A stretch of DNA of 64,000 nucleotides from Helianthus annuus (Eukaryota; Streptophyta; Magnoliopsida; Asterales; Asteraceae), in the NCBI RefSeq assembly GCF_002127325.2, contig NC_035444.2, positions 83,689,675-83,753,674 of the forward strand, in the 5' to 3' direction. Shown piece after piece: positions 10,309 through 22,349 of this stretch; positions within the stretch are counted from its first letter, which is position 1; each line of letters begins with the position of its first letter. The notes beneath the pieces were generated by a model. That model was not told the DNA's origin, made no database searches, and worked only from the letters and a program-made list of their open reading frames with translations. Position numbers and translations under genes: made by a program.

Positions 10309-11330
10309 CTAAGTTGTACTAGACCTCTCATCATTCACCTTTGGTCTGTTTAACACTGGCTCCACCTCAAACTGAAGTTCATCTTTCTTGGATACATTTT
10401 TGTTCACAAATTCCATGATATCTTTGTACAGGATATTCTCCCTGCACTGAACATTTCTACTCACAATCACCTTTGGATTTTGCAACCTCCAAAGTCTGTA
10501 TCCTTTTACACCTTCAGTATATCCCAACATTACACACTTTTGAGATCTTGGATCCAGCTTATCATCACTGACATGAGAATACACCAAAGACCCAAAAACT
10601 TTCAAATCTTCATACTCAGGTTTATCACCAGACCACATCTCCATAGGTGTCTTCATCTGAATTGCTGATGAAGGACATCTACTGATCAAATAAGCTGCAG
10701 TGGACACACCTTCACCCTAGAACTTCTTTGGCATTCTTGAAGTTGCTAACATCCACCTCACTCTCTCCAACAAAGTTTTGTTTATTCTTTCAGCCAAACC
10801 ATTCTGTTGTGGAGTACCAGGAATGGTTAAGTGTCTGGCTATACCATTTTCTTTGCAAAATTGACCAAACTCATGATTACAAAACTCCAGCCCATTATCT
10901 GTTCTGAGTTTCTTCACTTTCTTCTCAGTTTGATTCTCCATCAATACTTTCCATTCTTGAAACTTCTTGAAAGTATCACTCTTATGTTTAAGCACATAAA
11001 CCCACACTCTTCTTGAGTAATCATCTATGATGGACAAGAAGTATCTACCACCCCCTAAAGTCTCTGTTCTTGCAGGCCCCCACAGATCAGAGTGAACATA
11101 ATCTAAGACTCCCTTAGAAATATGTTTTCCTTTGCTGAACTTCACTCTTTTCTGTTTTCCCAAAGCACAGCTTTCACAAAAGCTTATATCACAGTTCTTT
11201 AAACCACCAAGAACATGTTGTTTTGACAATTCAACCAGGCCTTGGTGACTTATATTACCAAGTCTTTTATGCCACTTCAGGGCTTCTTCATCACCTTCTT
11301 CACTTGCCACCCACTCCATCAAGAACTTTA
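10309..11330 (-). pseudogene. Copia 1 integrase (broken)
   Basis: The zinc-finger part reads KWHKRLGNISHQGLVELS and CESCALGKQ (about 11275-11140). The core has DYVHSDLWGP, IDDYSRRVWVY, LRTDNGLEF and GTPQQNGLAERINKT, containing the D-D-E region expected of copia integrases. A stop near 10710 splits the core from the C-terminal part (YLISRCPSSAI, VFGSLVY, MLGYTEGVKGYRLW). This reading frame differs by one from both gag-protease and RT, so frameshifts lie near 11310 and 10280. Confidence 0.85.
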
Positions 11331-12556
11331 CAATCCAACATGTAAATGTTGTTATTGATTCTAGTACCACTGAGCACCACCATAGACCCTTTTACAACTC
11401 TAGCATTTCCATCTCTAAGACTAACATGATACCCCATCTTCTCTAAAGTACCAAGAGACAACAAACTTCTCTTAAGATCAGGGATGTACCTCACATCTTT
11501 AAGATTGAATGTAATGCTAGATTCTGTCTTCATTGTGACTGTACCAATGCCAAGAATCTGATAAGGTCTGTCATCACCAAGCTTTACAGACCCCATGTCT
11601 ACCATTTTCAATTCTTTGAAGGCTTCTATCAGAGGTGTCATGTGGAATGAACACCCTGAATCCATTACCCATTTCTCTTGGTTACATTCACTTGTGACCA
11701 TGAGAACATCAGCACTGTCATAACCTCCTTCTGACTGATCATCAGAATCTTCATGACTACTTTACCCCTTTGAGTAATTACTACTTTGCCCTCTTGAATA
11801 ACTGCCTTCACCCTTTCTTTTCTTGTATTCTGGACAGTCTTTCTTGAAATGCTTCTCTGAATTACACACAAAGCATCTTCTCTTGAATCTTGACTTGGAC
11901 TTAGACCTGGAATTTCTGCTACCACTGCTATAATTCCTTTGATCTGACCTTCCTTTCACAAACAAACCATCTCCACCTTCTTCTTTAGCATCTGACCTCT
12001 TCTTCAATTCTTTTGAATTCAAGGCAGATAAGACATCTTCCATGGACAGAGAATCTCTACCATACATCAATGTATCCACAAAGTGTTCATATGACGATGA
12101 TAGAGAAGTGAGAAATATTATGGCCTAATCTTCATCATCCAACACCACCTCTATGTTTTCAAGATCCAAGATCAACTTGTTGAATTCATCTGTATGATCT
12201 TCAAGACTCTTTCCAGATGACATGTGAAATGTGTACAACCTCTTCTTCAAATACAGCCGATTTGCCAAAGATTTAGTCATATACAATGACTCCAACTTTG
12301 CCCAAATCCCTGCAGCAGATGTCTCCTTTGATACTTCACGAAGAACTCGATCACCAAGACTCAATATGATGGCACTGTGAGCCTTTTCGAGCATATCCTT
12401 CTTCTCTTTATCACTTAATCCTTCAGGAAGTTTATCTTCTCCTTTCAGCGCATATTCCACACCATTATGAACCAGAAGAGCCCTCATCTTCACACGCCAT
12501 AGACTGAAATCATTCTTCCTTTCGAATTTCTCCAATTCAAACTTCGTCGACGCCAT
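11300..12556 (-). pseudogene. Copia 1 gag and protease (broken)
   Basis: The start MASTKFELEKFERKNDFSLW at 12556 follows the primer site by about 55 bp and is the natural gag start. The capsid part runs to a nonsense codon at 12125-12127. The same frame resumes with the nucleocapsid zinc knuckle [14 protein letters not shown] (CX2CX4HX4C) near 11890. After another stop near 11762 the aspartic protease follows, with WVMDSGCSFHMTP (near 11665). All three parts share one frame, so gag-protease was originally one ORF. Confidence 0.85.
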
Positions 12557-12611
12557 CTTTGATCTCTGATTGCGGAATTAAATGTCAATTTCTTCGAATC
12601 GAGCCACCAAT

Positions 12612-12624
12612 GGCTCTGATACCA
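12612..12624 (-). other. Primer binding site of copia 1
   Basis: The minus strand reads TGGTATCAGAGCC two bases inside the 5' LTR, complementary to the 3' end of initiator tRNA-Met, the usual primer of plant retroelements. Confidence 0.85.
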
Positions 12625-12626
12625 CT

Positions 12627-12860
12627 TGTTAGATAAACAAGCAAAAATTAACCCAGAGAATACTTGAGAAACAATGAATATCAACGATTGAATGATTGAA
12701 TCTTATTGAAACGAAAAAACGAATTACAAGAAAGAAATTACAAAAGGAATTGAAATCTAAGAAGTATCTACAAACTAATACAAACCCTGTATTTATACTA
12801 AGAGCCCCAAATTCAGTTACAACAGACCGTTGTAAGAATTTTCACAACCACCCCCTAATC
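12627..12860 (-). mobile_element. 5' LTR of copia 1, interrupted by element A
   Basis: On the minus strand this LTR ends TTATCTAACA (12627 side). It contains a TATA-like GTATAAATAC near 12790, consistent with a promoter reading towards the gag gene. Its outer end is GATTAGGGGG at 12860. If 60343-60347 is added after removal of element A, the terminus becomes TGTAAGATTAG, giving an inverted match with TCTAACA. The alternative, that the outer end is the TGTAACA shared with A's LTR start, needs a coincidence. Confidence 0.75.
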
Positions 12861-13479
12861 TGTAACATCCCGTGTTTCGGAAGTCAAAGTCAAAGTCAGG
12901 ATTGAAGTCAAAGGAAGAAAAGATTGCCAATTGCGATCTGTCTCACCTTGCTCAATTCCTGTTTCGACTTCTTTGACTTATAGGTTAGTCTATTTTATTT
13001 TCTATTTAGTTGTATTTGTGGAGTATCTATAAAGAATCGCAGTGATCGATGTACACTTATCGCTATGAATTGCCTTACGACTGTGAACTATAGAAAGTAA
13101 CAATGCGATAAAGTTAACTAAACGCTAGTTGAACTAATCTAATCGACATCGCACTCGCAACTTAAACACGCATTATGGTTATTGTTATACATGTGTGTGT
13201 GCCTTCTGTGTTACTTGTGCATGTTTATTTATGTTATGTGTGGTAATCAATCGAAATGCAATCGAACTCAGTCGCAATTGAATCGCAAACGCTAAGCGAA
13301 TACGAAACAAGAATGCTTGTATATAGAGATAGTATGATAATTGGTGGAGAAGAGATAGCGCAAGATGTGAGTAGTTGGGATTAAAAGTAATTTGACTAGG
13401 AAACTCTATCGCATCGCAATGCTCGCAATCGAAATCGAAACAGCAAAACTCGTCGCACCGAACGCTCGAACCAGGCGAC

Positions 13480-14840
13480 CGATCGATCAGGCAACCGGCC
13501 GATCGACCAGCTGTCCGCTCGAACTGCCTATCGGATAGGCTGTCCGATCGAGCTGCCTGGCCGATCGAGCTGCCTGGCCTATCGACCAACCCTTTCCTCT
13601 TTAGGAACTCTATAAATACCTCCTGTCACTTTCACACTTTCTACTTTTGGCAACTCTCTATCCGACCAGCGCAATCTCCTCACTTTTCTTCAAATTTCTC
13701 TCGATTCCGGTAAGATCTCGTCCTAAATCTTGTACTTTCTTGATCTACACGCACTCCTACACCTTTCTATCTTTTGAATCTTAACTTTTAACCGTGAAAT
13801 CACCAATATTTAAGGTGTTCTAGGATGACGTCATCATGTGTTCTTGAGGAACTTCATATTTTGGCCTCAATCCACCAAGAACAACTTAGATCTAACCGAT
13901 TTCCACATAAACTAACAATGATCTTTCATAGATCTAAACATATTCACAAAGAAAATGATTGAAAGATGGTTTTCTAACTTTCTTTCAACTCTTTTACACT
14001 CAATGCCTTCAAAACCGATAGAAACAGAGCTTGTGCTAACCTACTACTCATTCTAGTGGTTGTGTGGCTCGAGATCCGGATTCTATCCACGAGGTTTACC
14101 GATTTCGGGTTAAACATGAACCACCGTCTCGAACAGTTCACTAATCGGATTTGGGTGATTCATGTCCGATCAGGAGGACCAAGTATTGACACAGTTCCAG
14201 TTGCTTGACTCGTTATCAAAATGCCTCGATAAAACGACAAACAATCAAACAACCAAGTGGAAGACGAACGGGTCGACCAGGACGGAGTGCCGTCCGATCG
14301 GACTGCTGTCCGATCGAACAGCCAATCCGATCGAATAGCCAATCCGAATGGCTTGCACCTTGGGTCCCACACTTAAACTATTCACCAACATTTGAAGTCT
14401 GATCGTTGAATGAGTTGTTGTCTGATCGAACTACCATCTGATCGGGTTAACTGCTCGAGCGTGTGACCATTAGACTTCAGCACTTAAACAATTTTCAACA
14501 TATTCAATGCACTAAGAATGACACCCGATCGAACTGCTGTCCGATTGAGTGAAAACCTGCTGTGAACTTGTTCTCACTGAAGTGCCCAACCAATCGGGTT
14601 GCCGGCCGATCGAACGACCGTCTGATCGACCAACCAACCTGAAAGGTAGAGATACTTCAATGTTTTAGTATGCTACAACAAAAACTTCAAAAGTCAAGCC
14701 ATTATACACAAACACATCCTTCCCAAAGGAAGGAACAATCCACTCGAACGGCCATCCGACCGGACAACCGTCCGAACGGAGTGTCGCTCGCACGGTCAGT
14801 TGTCCGATCGGACTACCATTCGATCGACCAGCTGTTCGAC
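13480..14840 (+). repeat. Clusters of CCGATCGA/TCCGATCGGA motifs in A's LTR
   Basis: The palindrome CGATCG and near variants, usually in the context TGTCCGATCGRACTGC, recur in three clusters: about 13480-13585 just upstream of the TATA box, about 14160-14450, and about 14525-14840. The same clusters recur in the 3' LTR (about 58170-58250 and 58950-59490). Orientation and spacing vary. Confidence 0.85.
13611..13618 (+). promoter_or_regulatory. TATA box of A's 5' LTR
   Basis: TATAAATA in CTCTATAAATACC; the same sequence is at 58274-58281 in the 3' LTR. It lies right after the first CGATCG cluster, so transcription probably starts about 30 bp downstream, near 13645. Confidence 0.7.
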
Positions 14841-15681
14841 CCACCAACACTTGTTCTCGTTTTACGCGTCACTTACCGTTATGCTATCGAACTATTCAAG
14901 CTAACCTTACTCTCAAGCGCTCCCTTCAATCCATCAACCGCTGTGAGTATACTCGATCCCTTTTTGCTTTCGCACTTTTCTGTGTTACATACGTTACTTA
15001 TACAAGATCACAATCAAACACACTACGCAATGCATTAAACGCTAACCGTTACCGCATGTTATACGTGACTTAATGAATGCTTGTTTGTTATGTTTACACA
15101 TGGAATGATGTCTACCTGCCTTAGCAACGATAGTACTATAGTTTGGACTCAGCACCCGTTCACACGGGGGTTGTTAAGGACAATTATTTGCATGGATTAC
15201 AATGGTGATCATGTATTACGAACTGCCTTGGGCAGTCAACCCGCAGTCATTGGTATCGATAGGTTCATGTCGATAACTAACATGCTTTGTTTTACTCAGT
15301 GTACGTGCTGGTTATGCGTAAACTATTTCGAACTCTATATGCTATTATCAAACTTGTATGCTCGCCTTTACACTATGTGTATTGACTTTTATTTTAACGT
15401 ATGTGACAGGTGCTTAAGGTGACTATTTGCTTGGAAATCAAGGCTAGGAAAGAGTCTTAGTGACCAACAAATAGTTGTCTGTACTAATGAAACCTAGGTT
15501 GTCAGAACAAAACAATTTGCCTAGATTTGTATTGTAATAATTATATTATCTTATATGACATGGTGTGGGACGTGGTACTTAAAATATTTGGTAAATATAA
15601 TTGTTATGGAAACTTCTGGACAATCTGTTTCGCTCAGTGTCGCGCCCCGATGTTTCCGCCATCGGTTGGGGTGTGACAGAT

Positions 15682-15694
15682 TGGTATCAAAGCC
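15682..15694 (+). other. Primer binding site of element A
   Basis: TGGTATCAAAGCC, three bases after the LTR, matches the initiator tRNA-Met site except for A in place of G at one position (GAGC to AAGC). Confidence 0.8.
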
Positions 15695-16779
15695 ATAACT
15701 ATAGGGAATTAGGCAAGACTCGACCTAGTCCGGGTCGGTGTCTTAGAGACATAGTCTATAGTTAGGACCCAATAGACCGACTCGTGCATGTCCAGTAGGG
15801 ATTATGTATGAGCCTACTACTATTCTTCGCTGTCCTCGCCTACGCTACACTACCACTACACTCAAAATTTTCAATTGTGAATAAGTGATTAAGTCGAGAA
15901 TAGGTGTGAAAGCCGCAAACTCTCGATTTAATTGCTGGTTTGATCCGTATTTATATATAAAACACGAGAATTCGCGTTGAACCAGGAGTGAAATTCATAC
16001 TTTAGCGTGAATTTCCGTCTCTATTTTATTAAAGAAGTTGTTAAGACAGGGGTGAAACCCTAACCTTGACGACTTGTTTCGACTTTTGCTTGTTTTTCCA
16101 AAACTCTCACCAAGGTCTCGACGGACTCCAACGACCTGAAGTCACTAAATGACTAAAGGGATGTGCGCTGAACGCCCAAGAATCAAGGCAGAAGCATGAT
16201 CCTGAAGGTCAAAAGGTGTACAACAAATCATTGAGAATAGTCGAACCGCTTTGGATAGTCAATGTCTAATAGCCGCAGACAATCTATTTCACAATTTTTA
16301 TGTTTTTCGATTCTGAGCCCGCAACTGCTGACTCTGATGATTCGTTGATTTTATGTGTTTGTATGTATTTATTTGTTTATGTGTTTAAATTTTGAGACTT
16401 GTTCGATTTTTGCTTTAACTTCGATCGACATGCACTGCATTTCTACCTCAAAACGTTAACAAATTGCTGCTACTATAAGAAACCACCGAACGAAGCTCGC
16501 TATACCACACGCTTATACTATACTACTCGCTATGTTAAACGCGATCACCCTATTTGAACGCTCGCAGACAGTGAATGATAGGTTTCTGTATTCTGAATGC
16601 CTCTGTGTTTACATGCTTATGTGTTTCCGTGTTTCTGTGCCCTACGTGCTTATGTGCTTATGTGAATTAGTGATTATGTGATACGTGTTTCACTGTGTTC
16701 CTGAGCTTTAGTAGTAGACGTGTGAGATGATATTCGATTATGACGTGTTTAAGACCTATGACGATGTCTGTTGCAGACA
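15695..16779 (+). other. Untranslated leader of element A
   Basis: About 1.1 kb between the primer site and gag with stops in every frame and several short upstream ATGs. No domain or repeat is visible apart from T-rich GTGTTT runs near 16600-16700. Leaders of this position usually hold packaging signals; none can be named here. Confidence 0.6.
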
Positions 16780-17863
16780 ATGTCAACTGGACCATCATCT
16801 GGACCTCGTCACCCACGACTCACTCGCCAAGAACAGAGGGACAAACGCCTCGCTGCCATCCTCGCTATGCAAGTGGCCAACGCTGCGCCCCAGATCGTGA
16901 GTGAAATCTACGAGAACATTAGCAAATCGTCTAAGGAGTCTAGGACCGAAGCTCCTAAAGTTGCTACCAAGACTGCTTTCAGCTTCAAGCAGTTCAAGGC
17001 TTGCGGTCCAAAGGAATTCACTGGAGAAGATGGCCCCACGGCTATGTTTCAATGGTTCGATTCCATCGAAGTCACTCTGCGCCAGAGCGGTGGTCTTGAA
17101 AATCTCTGTACCCTAAACGCTACCGGCGTCTTCCAGTCCCGCGCATTAGACTGGTGGACGGCCGAGAGAAACAAACACGGGAATGATGCAGCTTATGAGC
17201 TGACCTGGGAAGAGTTGAAGGCCATCATGATGGACGAATTCTGCCCTCCCCATGAACGCCAAAAGCTGGAGGATGAGTTCTGGAATATTAAGCAGAAGGA
17301 TGGAGACAACGCTGCCCTGACTGCTCGCTTTAAGCAACTCAGCATCATCTGTCCCGATCAAGTGAAGACGTCTGACATGGCTATCAAGAAGTACATCCGA
17401 GCTCTACCCGACTGTGTTGCTGATTTTGTGCATGTCGCAAAGACAGCAACGATCGAAGAAACTTACCTGCTTGCTGCCGAGATTAACGACAAGCGGGTAA
17501 AAGCGGGTTTTTGGGATAAAGCTTCCAAGTCTCTGCATCAAGCTACCACCGCACCAACCGCCGAAACCGTCGCCGCTCAATCATCAAGGTCCTCACGCCG
17601 AAAGAAGAAGAACAACAACAACAGCTCCAGCAACAAGAACTATGTTGCCACCACCACTGCTGCTCCTCTACAAGCCGTATCAGCTCAGCAGCAGTCCCAC
17701 CACCATCCAGCTCCAGTTACCTATGCACCGCCAGCTAAGTGTGCATACACAGGCCCCCACCCGGCTTGCCCAACATGTTCCTATCATCACCCGCTGGGTC
17801 TCGCCTGTCGTTTCTATGCCCACTGCAACATGTACGGGTACTGGTCCCCGCAACACCACAGCT
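16780..17863 (+). pseudogene. Element A gag, capsid part (cut by the Sirevirus)
   Basis: The first ATG of the frame is at 16780 (MSTGPSSGPRHPRL); the frame is open a few codons upstream but without ATG. The capsid domain spans roughly residues 60-240 (FKQFKACGPKEFTGEDGP, ALDWWTAERN, TWEELKAIMMDEFCPPHE, SIICPDQVKTSDM), as in plant gypsy gag. A Lys/Asn/Gln-rich linker follows, then a Cys/His-rich segment (CPTCSYHHPLGLAC). The ORF ends by running into the Sirevirus LTR at 17864. The rest of gag resumes at 34881, but its knuckle frame is offset by one from this frame, so a small indel lies near the junction. Confidence 0.85.
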
Positions 17864-18300
17864 TGTTAGTGCATAATGTCTATAGCCTACGTCTAAAGTC
17901 AAGGTCATGTCGATAGCTTGTAGTAGGGTTTACAGGGTCAAAAATGTAATTTTATATGTTTTGTAGTGATTGTGCACGAAATAGCATGTAGCTATTTCGC
18001 ACGAAATCAATGTGTGTTATTTCGCACGAAATGACACATGGTCATTTCGTGCGAAATCAAATGCCTATATATATAGGCTGTGTGCTTCTCATTTGGTATG
18101 AAATCAGTAGTGGTGTAACGAAGTGATGTCGGATTTCACCGTGTATTCAAGTCAATTATCAATGAGAAGCTTGTTTTAAGCATCATATTCTGTTTCTACT
18201 CATTTCTTGCACTGATTCTAGGCTGTTTGTTTGTTTCCTCCTCTCAAACAGTTGTGTATTGATTCTAATCGACTCATTTGGTCGTAAATACGATCCTACA
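17864..18300 (+). mobile_element. 5' LTR of the Sirevirus
   Basis: It differs from the 3' copy by a scatter of substitutions and a TA-run length change: the TATA tract at 18066-18075 has ten bases against eight at 34647-34654. This TATA box is preceded by three to four TTTCGCACGAAAT or TTTCGTGCGAAAT palindromes (17985-18058). The adenine-rich end GTAAATACGATCCTACA is followed directly by the primer site. Confidence 0.9.
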
Positions 18301-18302
18301 AG

Positions 18303-18314
18303 TGGTATCAGAGC
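18303..18314 (+). other. Primer binding site of the Sirevirus
   Basis: TGGTATCAGAGC, two bases after the LTR, complementary to the 3' end of initiator tRNA-Met. Confidence 0.9.
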
Positions 18315-18856
18315 TCGGATGAGTCAATACACTTGAATCAGTGCCTTTTTCTACTCATTTTTGGACTTCTGGACAAATTCATGGACAAAATGGACTGAAC
18401 TTTTGATATTACGTGTAAAATACAGTTTTAACAAACCCTTGAAAGAATCAGACCTAAATTCAATCTAAAAGTGACAAAAATGGGCCAAAAGGTTGATTTC
18501 GTTTGAACGAGCACCTATTTCGCTTGAAAAATTGAAGTCATTTCGTACGAAATGACTGATTTCGCTTAAAAAATCATTCTGTTTGGCTATTTCGCACGAA
18601 AACAAGTCTTGTGTTGATTTCGTACGAAATAACACTTGATTTCGTGTGAAAGTGTGATTTCGTTTGAAAAGATTGATTTCGCTTGAAAATTGTTTTCGTT
18701 TGAAAAGGTATTTCGTGTGAGAATCTGATTACGCACGAAAGTCCATTCTGTTCGTGATTTCGTGCGAAAGACCAGTTAGTGTGTAGAAGTTGATTTCGCA
18801 TAAAAGTGACATTTTCAAAAACTTGAAATTTTTTTTCCGTAAACTGTTTTTGTAAA
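18315..18856 (+). repeat. Sirevirus leader packed with TTTCGNNNGAAA motifs
   Basis: From about 18497 to 18800 the leader repeats variants of ATTTCGTACGAAAT, TTTCGCTTGAAAA and TTTCGTGTGAAAG every 15-30 bases. The same family of motifs recurs in the LTRs, at 29665-29830 and at 30296-30485. Gag starts directly after the cluster. Sireviruses are known to carry palindromic repeated motifs in noncoding regions; whether this is the same motif class was not checked. Confidence 0.8.
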
Positions 18857-21800
18857 ATGGATAATCAAGAGTTTTACAACTTGTTTACCAGTGGAGGAAT
18901 GACGGCAGTACAAACCCCAGCTGGTATCGTGCAAAATGTGAACATGGAGAATGAACTCGGTACGATGCAGAAACCGCCGAAGTTGATGAACATCGATGAG
19001 TATGCTGGGTGGTCGGGAAGGTTTAAGACATGGGTCCAAGCGAACCATTTCGAATGCTGAATGAAGATCGAATCAAAATATGTTCCTCCAAAGAATGGTT
19101 CCGGAATTGAGAAAACAATTAACAGTTTGACGCCACTTGAACAAGAAGATTTCAAGGTAGAAAAGAAGATGATGAGCATTCTACAACAAGCTATTAAAGA
19201 AGATATCTTGATGTTACTGCAACATCAGGATACTGCCCAATCCGTTTGGAATGCTTTGAAAGTAAAGTTTTTGGGGAGTGTGTCTATGATTAAAAGCAAA
19301 ACTGCTTTGCTGGAAAAAGAGTTTGACATCTTCACGGGAATCAAGGGTGAGACCAGTAAGGAATTGATCGAGAGATACTGCCATCTAGTTGTTGAGATGA
19401 AGCGGTTGAGCATTGAGAAAACTGATGAAGAGTGGGTCGATAAGTTAGCTGATGCGTTGCCTTACGATGAATGGGGAACTTATCTGTTGGTGTTGAAGAA
19501 TAATTTGGAGTATGCTGGATTCAACCTTAGTACATTCATTGAGAAGATTGAAGCATATGAACTTGAGTTGAAAAAGATTAGGAAGATGAATTCTTCCAGT
19601 GTTCAACAAGACGTTTCATTATACTACAAAGGAAGCTCTTCGGCAACAACGAATCTAAGCCCAAAGATCCAGACAGCGTTCAGTGCAGATTCAACATCCG
19701 GTGCTTCATCAAGTACATCAAGCAACAACAATCGTTCACCATTTGCAAGTTATGAAACAAATCCCAAGGTTCAAGAACAAATGACTCCACAAAGCTCATC
19801 AAGCTCAAACAATCAGGGATATGTTTCTGGGATACAGTGTAACATTGCAGTAAACATAAAAAATGGACAAGAGTTTACTGAAGCGGCTGCAAAGCAACAC
19901 ATTTCACTGTTAGCTTCCGTTCTGGAGTCATATGAGAGTTTAGTAGCTGGAAGGATCGGTAATCCAAACATGACAAAGGAGGATTATGATCAAATTGATC
20001 CAGAAGAGGTAGAGTTGATCGATATCAAATGTGGAATGGCAAGCTTGGTGAGGAGAGCTTAAAGATTTATGGAAATTACTGGTCGGAACATTCTTTCAGG
20101 ACCGGATAGCAACCTTGGTTTTGATAAATCAAAAGTCACATGTTTCAAATGTAAAGAGAGAGGACATTTCAAGCGTGAGTGTCCGAATAGAGAGTTCAAC
20201 AACATCAAAATCCATTCTCAAACAACTACTACAGACAAGCTATCTATCACAAGCCAAGTCAACAACCATTCACTCAAAGACCTCAGATCGAAAACAAGCC
20301 TGAAAAGGCGCTTCTAGTGAATCAGGATGATGAAAAGGTTGCTGAAGGTTTTAGCTAGGATAAGTATATCCCTAGCAGTGAGGGTATGGCAATGATGGCA
20401 GAAATTGTGGAAAAACCTGAATACGTTGTTGAAACAGAAGAAGTTAGTGAGGTTGTATCTGAAGAGAGTTTGGCTAATCTTGAAGAAGCAGCTGCAGAAG
20501 TTTACTACTATCAATCCGAGCAGGAGATTATTGCTAGTTCTTTCAAATCAATAATGCCTCCTAATATGTTTGAATCTTTTGCAGGTTTTTTCAATGAGCC
20601 AACCACTGGATTCTGCCTGCAATACGACATTGAGAAAGCTCCAGTTGAAGAGATAATAGACGTCTCCAAAGAAATGAATGAAGAGACTCTAAAAGAGATT
20701 GCTGACAAAGCATTGATGGGCAAGCTCAAAGAGGTAGAATCAGAATCCGTTGAAACAAAATCTATCGAATCAGAGTCAGTGGAAAGTGTGTCTGTAGATA
20801 CGGAGTCAGTCATAAAGGAGTCTGACGAAAAATCAGAAAATGAGGAGAACAAATCAGGAGAAGTGTCTGAGTAAGAGTCAGATGGTTTTGGTAAAACGGA
20901 TGTTAAAATTTATAACGGTGAAAAGGTTTCTGAAAAAATTGATTCAGTTCATGAAATTCCATGCAAAAACTGCTTAACACCCTACATGGATTGTCTTGAA
21001 AAAGACAAAATTTGAAGAATTGAAGAAATTTACTAATGAAGTGAAATATGATCTCAGTGAGATAAAAGAAACATATGACACTTTGGCTAGATCAATCAAG
21101 ATGATTAAAAAAGAAAGTTTTGAAAATGATAAAGCCACGAATTTGCTAAAATCAACTGTCATGGACAAACAGATGGAAATTAACATCCATTTGGACACAA
21201 TTGCTTCTTTAAAAAGAGAACTTGAGTTAATGAAAATCAAAACTGAGAGAGTTGATAAGAAACTGATGAGTTATGAGGCTTCATCATATGTGATCGATCA
21301 AATTGTTCCACAACAATCTGATTTGAAACTTGTCTTCAAAAGTGTTCCACCCCCAATGTGGAATCATTACACTAAAAAATATCAAGATGGGGTGGAAACT
21401 ACATTGAACCTCAAGTTGAGAACCGTGGAAAATGAGTTGCCTGAGAATATTGATGTTACATTTTCTCCATCCGACACTGATAATGAGTCACAGGTTATCA
21501 AAACCGTTGTTGACCAAGTGTTAGATGAAGAAAGTGATAACTCGGAGTTTGATACTCTGAAAACTCATTTTGAAAACTCCATTTCTGATTCTGAAGAAGA
21601 TGGCAACTTCTTAGACAAGTTCATACCAAAATCAGAAACAGTTGTGAATGATGATTCGATCATTGTGGTTTACACAACAAGCAGAACTGACAAACTTTAT
21701 TCTGATTTTGAGTATCCAATTCAAAAGGCCAGATTGGAAAATGTTGAGAAAGTGTTTAAGCTGGTTGAGATTGACATTTCCGAAGTTAACAACAACAAAT

Positions 21801-22349
21801 TTCTTTCCAAACCGAAAAAGTCTTTTGTAACACAACAATCAATCAACCCGGGAAAGAAAGAATTAATGGGTAATCATGGTCAGAACAAAAGACATGGTAA
21901 CAACTTTAAAAAGAGGGTGTCGGTTTTGAAAAGAAGATGGCTAAAAATGAGGTCAAACCAAAGGAAAAGTTGTGTGATGTTTTTGTTGCTGGTAAGAACA
22001 CTGTTGAAGAAAGGGACTATATCTTTAGTCAAAAAGCCATTGATGATTTCAATGCAGCTAAGAAGTTGAAACAGGAGACCTACAAATCAACTTTTGTCGA
22101 ATATGACAAAAGAATTTGTTACCGCTGTAATGAAATTGGTCATATGGCCAAGCAATGTGTGAAAAAGCTTGAGAAACCAGTTTTGCAAAAACCCAAACCT
22201 AAAACTCCAACTGATGTTAAGGGTAAAAAACCAATTGTTTCCCCCGTTCGAATTTTGAAAAGAGGTGAGTCTTTGAAGTCTGAAGGAAAGCCGAAATCAA
22301 CATTTGAGATTGGCGAATCTTCGAAGACCCAAAAGACTTCAAAGGTTTA
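18857..22349 (+). pseudogene. Sirevirus gag, first part (long, two zinc knuckles)
   Basis: Starting at MDNQEFYNLF (18857), the capsid part runs to 20062 with a nonsense codon at 19058-19060 (IDEYAGWSGRFKTWV before it, EFDIFTGIKGETSKELIERYCHLV after it). After a stop at 20060-20062 the first knuckle CFKCKERGHFKRECP appears near 20140. A shifted frame then gives an acidic, Glu/Ser-rich segment (20386-20874) and a Lys/Glu-rich, probably coiled-coil segment (20996-21930). A second knuckle, CYRCNEIGHMAKQC, is near 22120. The frame is cut by the solo LTR at 22350. With its tail at 24577-24891 the gag is about 1,270 codons, far longer than usual copia gag. Confidence 0.8.

Larger units (their letters stand above)
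8693..12860 (-). mobile_element. Copia 1: Tork-like Ty1/copia element, 3' truncated
   Basis: On the minus strand the order is LTR (12860-12627), primer site, gag, protease, integrase, reverse transcriptase, RNase H, which is the Ty1/copia order. The gag style (GIWAKLESLYMTKSLANRLYLK) resembles the Tnt1/Tork group. The RNase H end and the whole 3' LTR are missing at 8693. The outer end of the 5' LTR is interrupted by element A; its last bases (TTACA) appear to be 60343-60347, after A and its target duplication. At least two frameshifts and several stops make it dead. Confidence 0.85.
12861..15678 (+). mobile_element. 5' LTR of element A (2.8 kb)
   Basis: TG..CA termini, TGTAACATCCCG at the start and CGGTTGGGGTGTGACA at the end. 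It aligns along its length with 57553-60337, with scattered substitutions and small indels, for example an extra segment near 13530 absent from the 3' copy. A TATA box lies at 13611, upstream of which palindromic CGATCG motifs cluster. ORFs of 60-134 codons appear in both LTRs but have no domain. Confidence 0.9.

Noticed and set aside
13185..13589. 134-codon ORF and related ORFs in A's LTRs
   Set aside because: Composition driven by the CGATCG motif clusters; broken differently in the 3' LTR (57908-58252).
15081..15422. 113-codon ORF, recurring at 59740-60156
   Set aside because: In the 3' part of both LTRs of A; length differs between copies, no domain.
17984..18060. Considered as a CRISPR-like or satellite array
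   Set aside because: Motif copies vary, spacers are neither uniform nor unique, and the setting is a plant LTR.
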